Below, in pieces: positions 5,343 through 6,292 of a stretch of 6,292 bases of DNA. Source of the stretch: Nitrospira defluvii (lineage in GTDB: Bacteria > Nitrospirota > Nitrospiria > Nitrospirales > Nitrospiraceae); contig JACQHN010000350.1 of NCBI GenBank assembly GCA_016199015.1, positions 1 to 6,292 of the forward strand, written 5' to 3'. Positions within the stretch are counted from its first letter, which is position 1. Each line of letters begins with the position of its first letter. Made by a program: the position numbers and the translations under genes. The notes beneath the pieces are model-generated. The model was not told the origin of the DNA, ran no database searches, and worked only from the letters and a program-made list of their open reading frames with translations.

Positions 5343-6155
5343 CTATGCAGTTTGCGTAGCAGGCGTGAGCAGGCGCAGGAGGAGAACGGACGTCACCGGC
5401 ACATACATCAGCAGGCCGGTGGCGCCTTGGAGCGCCTCGCCGATCCAGAACGTCACGCCGAGGTTAAACGCCAGCACACCATAGTAGAGCCCGACTCCCA
5501 GGAGCAGGCGATGGGTCATGGAGGGGCGGTGCGACGGCAGAGGACTGCGGAGTCGGCGGTCCAGCGGAAAATACAACAAGAGGGAAATCGCCCCGACCAC
5601 CGCCCAGCCGACATAGTTCGCTATCGGGACGCCGAAATGCACGCCGGGATCGGGATAGTAATAGATTTTTCCTAAAAACCAGCGATCCCCTCGCAACGCG
5701 ACCGGATCGATCACCATGTCGATGAAGGCAAAGAAGAGCACGGTCAGCGCGAACACCGGCCAGGAGGTACGGAGGGGCAGATCGAACGTCAGTTCAGGAA
5801 GGCGTGATGCGGCGGTGGCATCGGATGGCAACCGGATCGGTAGGAGGAACAGCAGCGCTAGACAGTAGCTGGCGAACAGCAGAAAGGAAAACGAAATCGA
5901 ATCCATGAAGGGAATATTGGAAAGGTACAGCTCCTGTCCGACGGTGGATCCGTTGTAAAAGTACCAGCCGAAGGGGATGCCGTTCCGCGTCGACGAGAAC
6001 TCGCAGACGAAGGCGGTGATCCAACTAATGAGCCAAAAGCGCCAGGTCCGCGGCCAGCCGATCAGCGCGATGGCCGAAAAGAGAAACGCGGCGAGAAACA
6101 GGAAGACGTAGGGGCGGAAAAGGATGGTCTTTGCAAAGAGTACGAGAAATTCCAT
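5343..6155 (-). CDS. Carotenoid biosynthesis membrane protein, CruF/DUF422 family
   Basis: The 270-aa integral membrane protein has about seven hydrophobic segments and matches PF04240 (Caroten_synth), whose characterised members hydrate carotenoid ends (CruF 1',2'-hydratase, haloarchaeal bisanhydrobacterioruberin hydratase). Signatures visible: CEFSSTRNGIPFGWYFY (Glu52), IPFMDSISFSF (Asp85), SWPVFAL, FIDMVIDPVALR (Asp146, Asp150) and FGVPIANYVGW (174-184); these acidic residues and the GVPxxNxxGW block are the conserved core. The exact substrate is not readable. An ATG at 6155 is taken as start; a TTG at 6158 is adjacent, and neither has a recognisable Shine-Dalgarno, the leader being an AT-rich repeat. 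The upstream gene ends 77 nt away on the same strand, so co-transcription is possible. A CruG-type glycosyltransferase or desaturase is not in view. Confidence 0.85.
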   Translation of the reverse strand: MEFLVLFAKTILFRPYVFLFLAAFLFSAIALIGWPRTWRFWLISWITAFVCEFSSTRNGIPFGWYFYNGSTVGQELYLSNIPFMDSISFSFLLFASYCLALLFLLPIRLPSDATAASRLPELTFDLPLRTSWPVFALTVLFFAFIDMVIDPVALRGDRWFLGKIYYYPDPGVHFGVPIANYVGWAVVGAISLLLYFPLDRRLRSPLPSHRPSMTHRLLLGVGLYYGVLAFNLGVTFWIGEALQGATGLLMYVPVTSVLLLRLLTPATQTA

Positions 6156-6230
6156 CAATTTTCAATGAGCAATGGAAGTTGGGGCACGTTGGTGCGATTG
6201 AACATTTAAAATTGAACATTGAGCATTGGC
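6156..6230. repeat. AT-rich CAATG/CATTG repeat in the CruF-like leader
   Basis: CAATGAGCAATGG (6163-6175) and CATTGAGCATTGG (6217-6229) match at 11 of 13 bases in direct orientation, and ATTGAACATT occurs twice (6197-6206 and 6211-6220). The composition is far more AT-rich than the rest of the window. It occupies nearly the whole gap between the two genes. Similar degenerate CAATG-type intergenic repeats occur in various bacteria; its role here is unknown. Confidence 0.5.
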
Positions 6231-6232
6231 TG

Positions 6233-6292
6233 TCAGGCATAGCCATGATTGCGGAACCATCGCACGGATTTTTCGAGCGCGACCTCGACCGG
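6233..6292 (-). CDS. 3' end of a gene, probably NAD-dependent epimerase/dehydratase-like
   Basis: Only the last 19 codons and the TGA (6233-6235) are in the window. They read PVEVALEKSVRWFRNHGYA. A closing helix of the form ALxxxVxWFRxxGY is typical of the C-terminus of short-chain NAD-dependent epimerases and dihydroflavonol-reductase-like proteins, including the hopanoid-associated HpnA. With so little sequence the family call is tentative; that it is a coding end is likely, as the pattern is specific and on the same strand as its neighbour. If HpnA-like, it would pair an isoprenoid-lipid gene with the carotenoid gene. Confidence 0.6.
   Translation of the reverse strand, partial: PVEVALEKSVRWFRNHGYA

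Noticed and set aside
6197..6220. CRISPR-like repeats (ATTGAACATT twice)
   Set aside because: Only two short copies at a 14-base period, with no spacers of regular length and no cas gene.

Overview
The window reads as bacterial chromosome with moderately high GC. My best guess for the source is a Nitrospira-like organism (Nitrospirota). This rests on overall impression: small secreted proteins and a membrane c-type cytochrome, a DUF422/CruF carotenoid protein beside a sugar-epimerase-like gene end, and long repeat-like intergenic DNA. No marker gene is present, so the assignment is inference only.

Layout, left to right. A + strand 3-methyladenine DNA glycosylase gene (24-596) converges, across a strong bidirectional hairpin terminator (598-629), on a - strand gene for a small secreted, probably disordered protein (653-1018). 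That gene has a good promoter (TTGACA, 17-nt spacer, TAAGAT) and a textbook ribosome binding site, and a G-quadruplex-type G tract sits just upstream of its promoter. From about 1151 to 1696 there is no convincing gene, only G- and purine-rich sequence with degenerate internal repeats.

Everything further right is on the - strand. A 607-residue tandem-GAF sensor protein with a histidine-kinase-like core (1697-3520) has lost the phospho-acceptor histidine and several ATP-binding residues, so it looks like a pseudokinase. It is preceded by a possible 35-codon ORF that overlaps its start as ATGA and by a plausible promoter. A palindromic repeat (3730-3794) separates it from a three-gene cluster, transcribed in the order membrane-anchored mono-heme cytochrome c (4622-5236), small secreted beta-rich protein (4272-4595), four-TM holin-family (PF04020) membrane protein (3812-4264). 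A clear sigma70-type promoter (5277-5306) drives this cluster. Next comes a CruF/DUF422 carotenoid hydratase-like membrane protein (5343-6155), then an AT-rich CAATG/CATTG repeat, and finally the last 19 codons of a gene that resembles NAD-dependent epimerases.

Functionally the window is a mix: base-excision DNA repair, envelope redox and metal-related small proteins, a probably non-catalytic sensor, and carotenoid/isoprenoid lipid modification. The best candidate for something undescribed is the degenerate GAF-GAF kinase-like protein with its coupled small ORF. The conserved-looking cytochrome/secreted protein/holin operon comes next. I see no CRISPR array, tRNA, rRNA, transposase or phage module.
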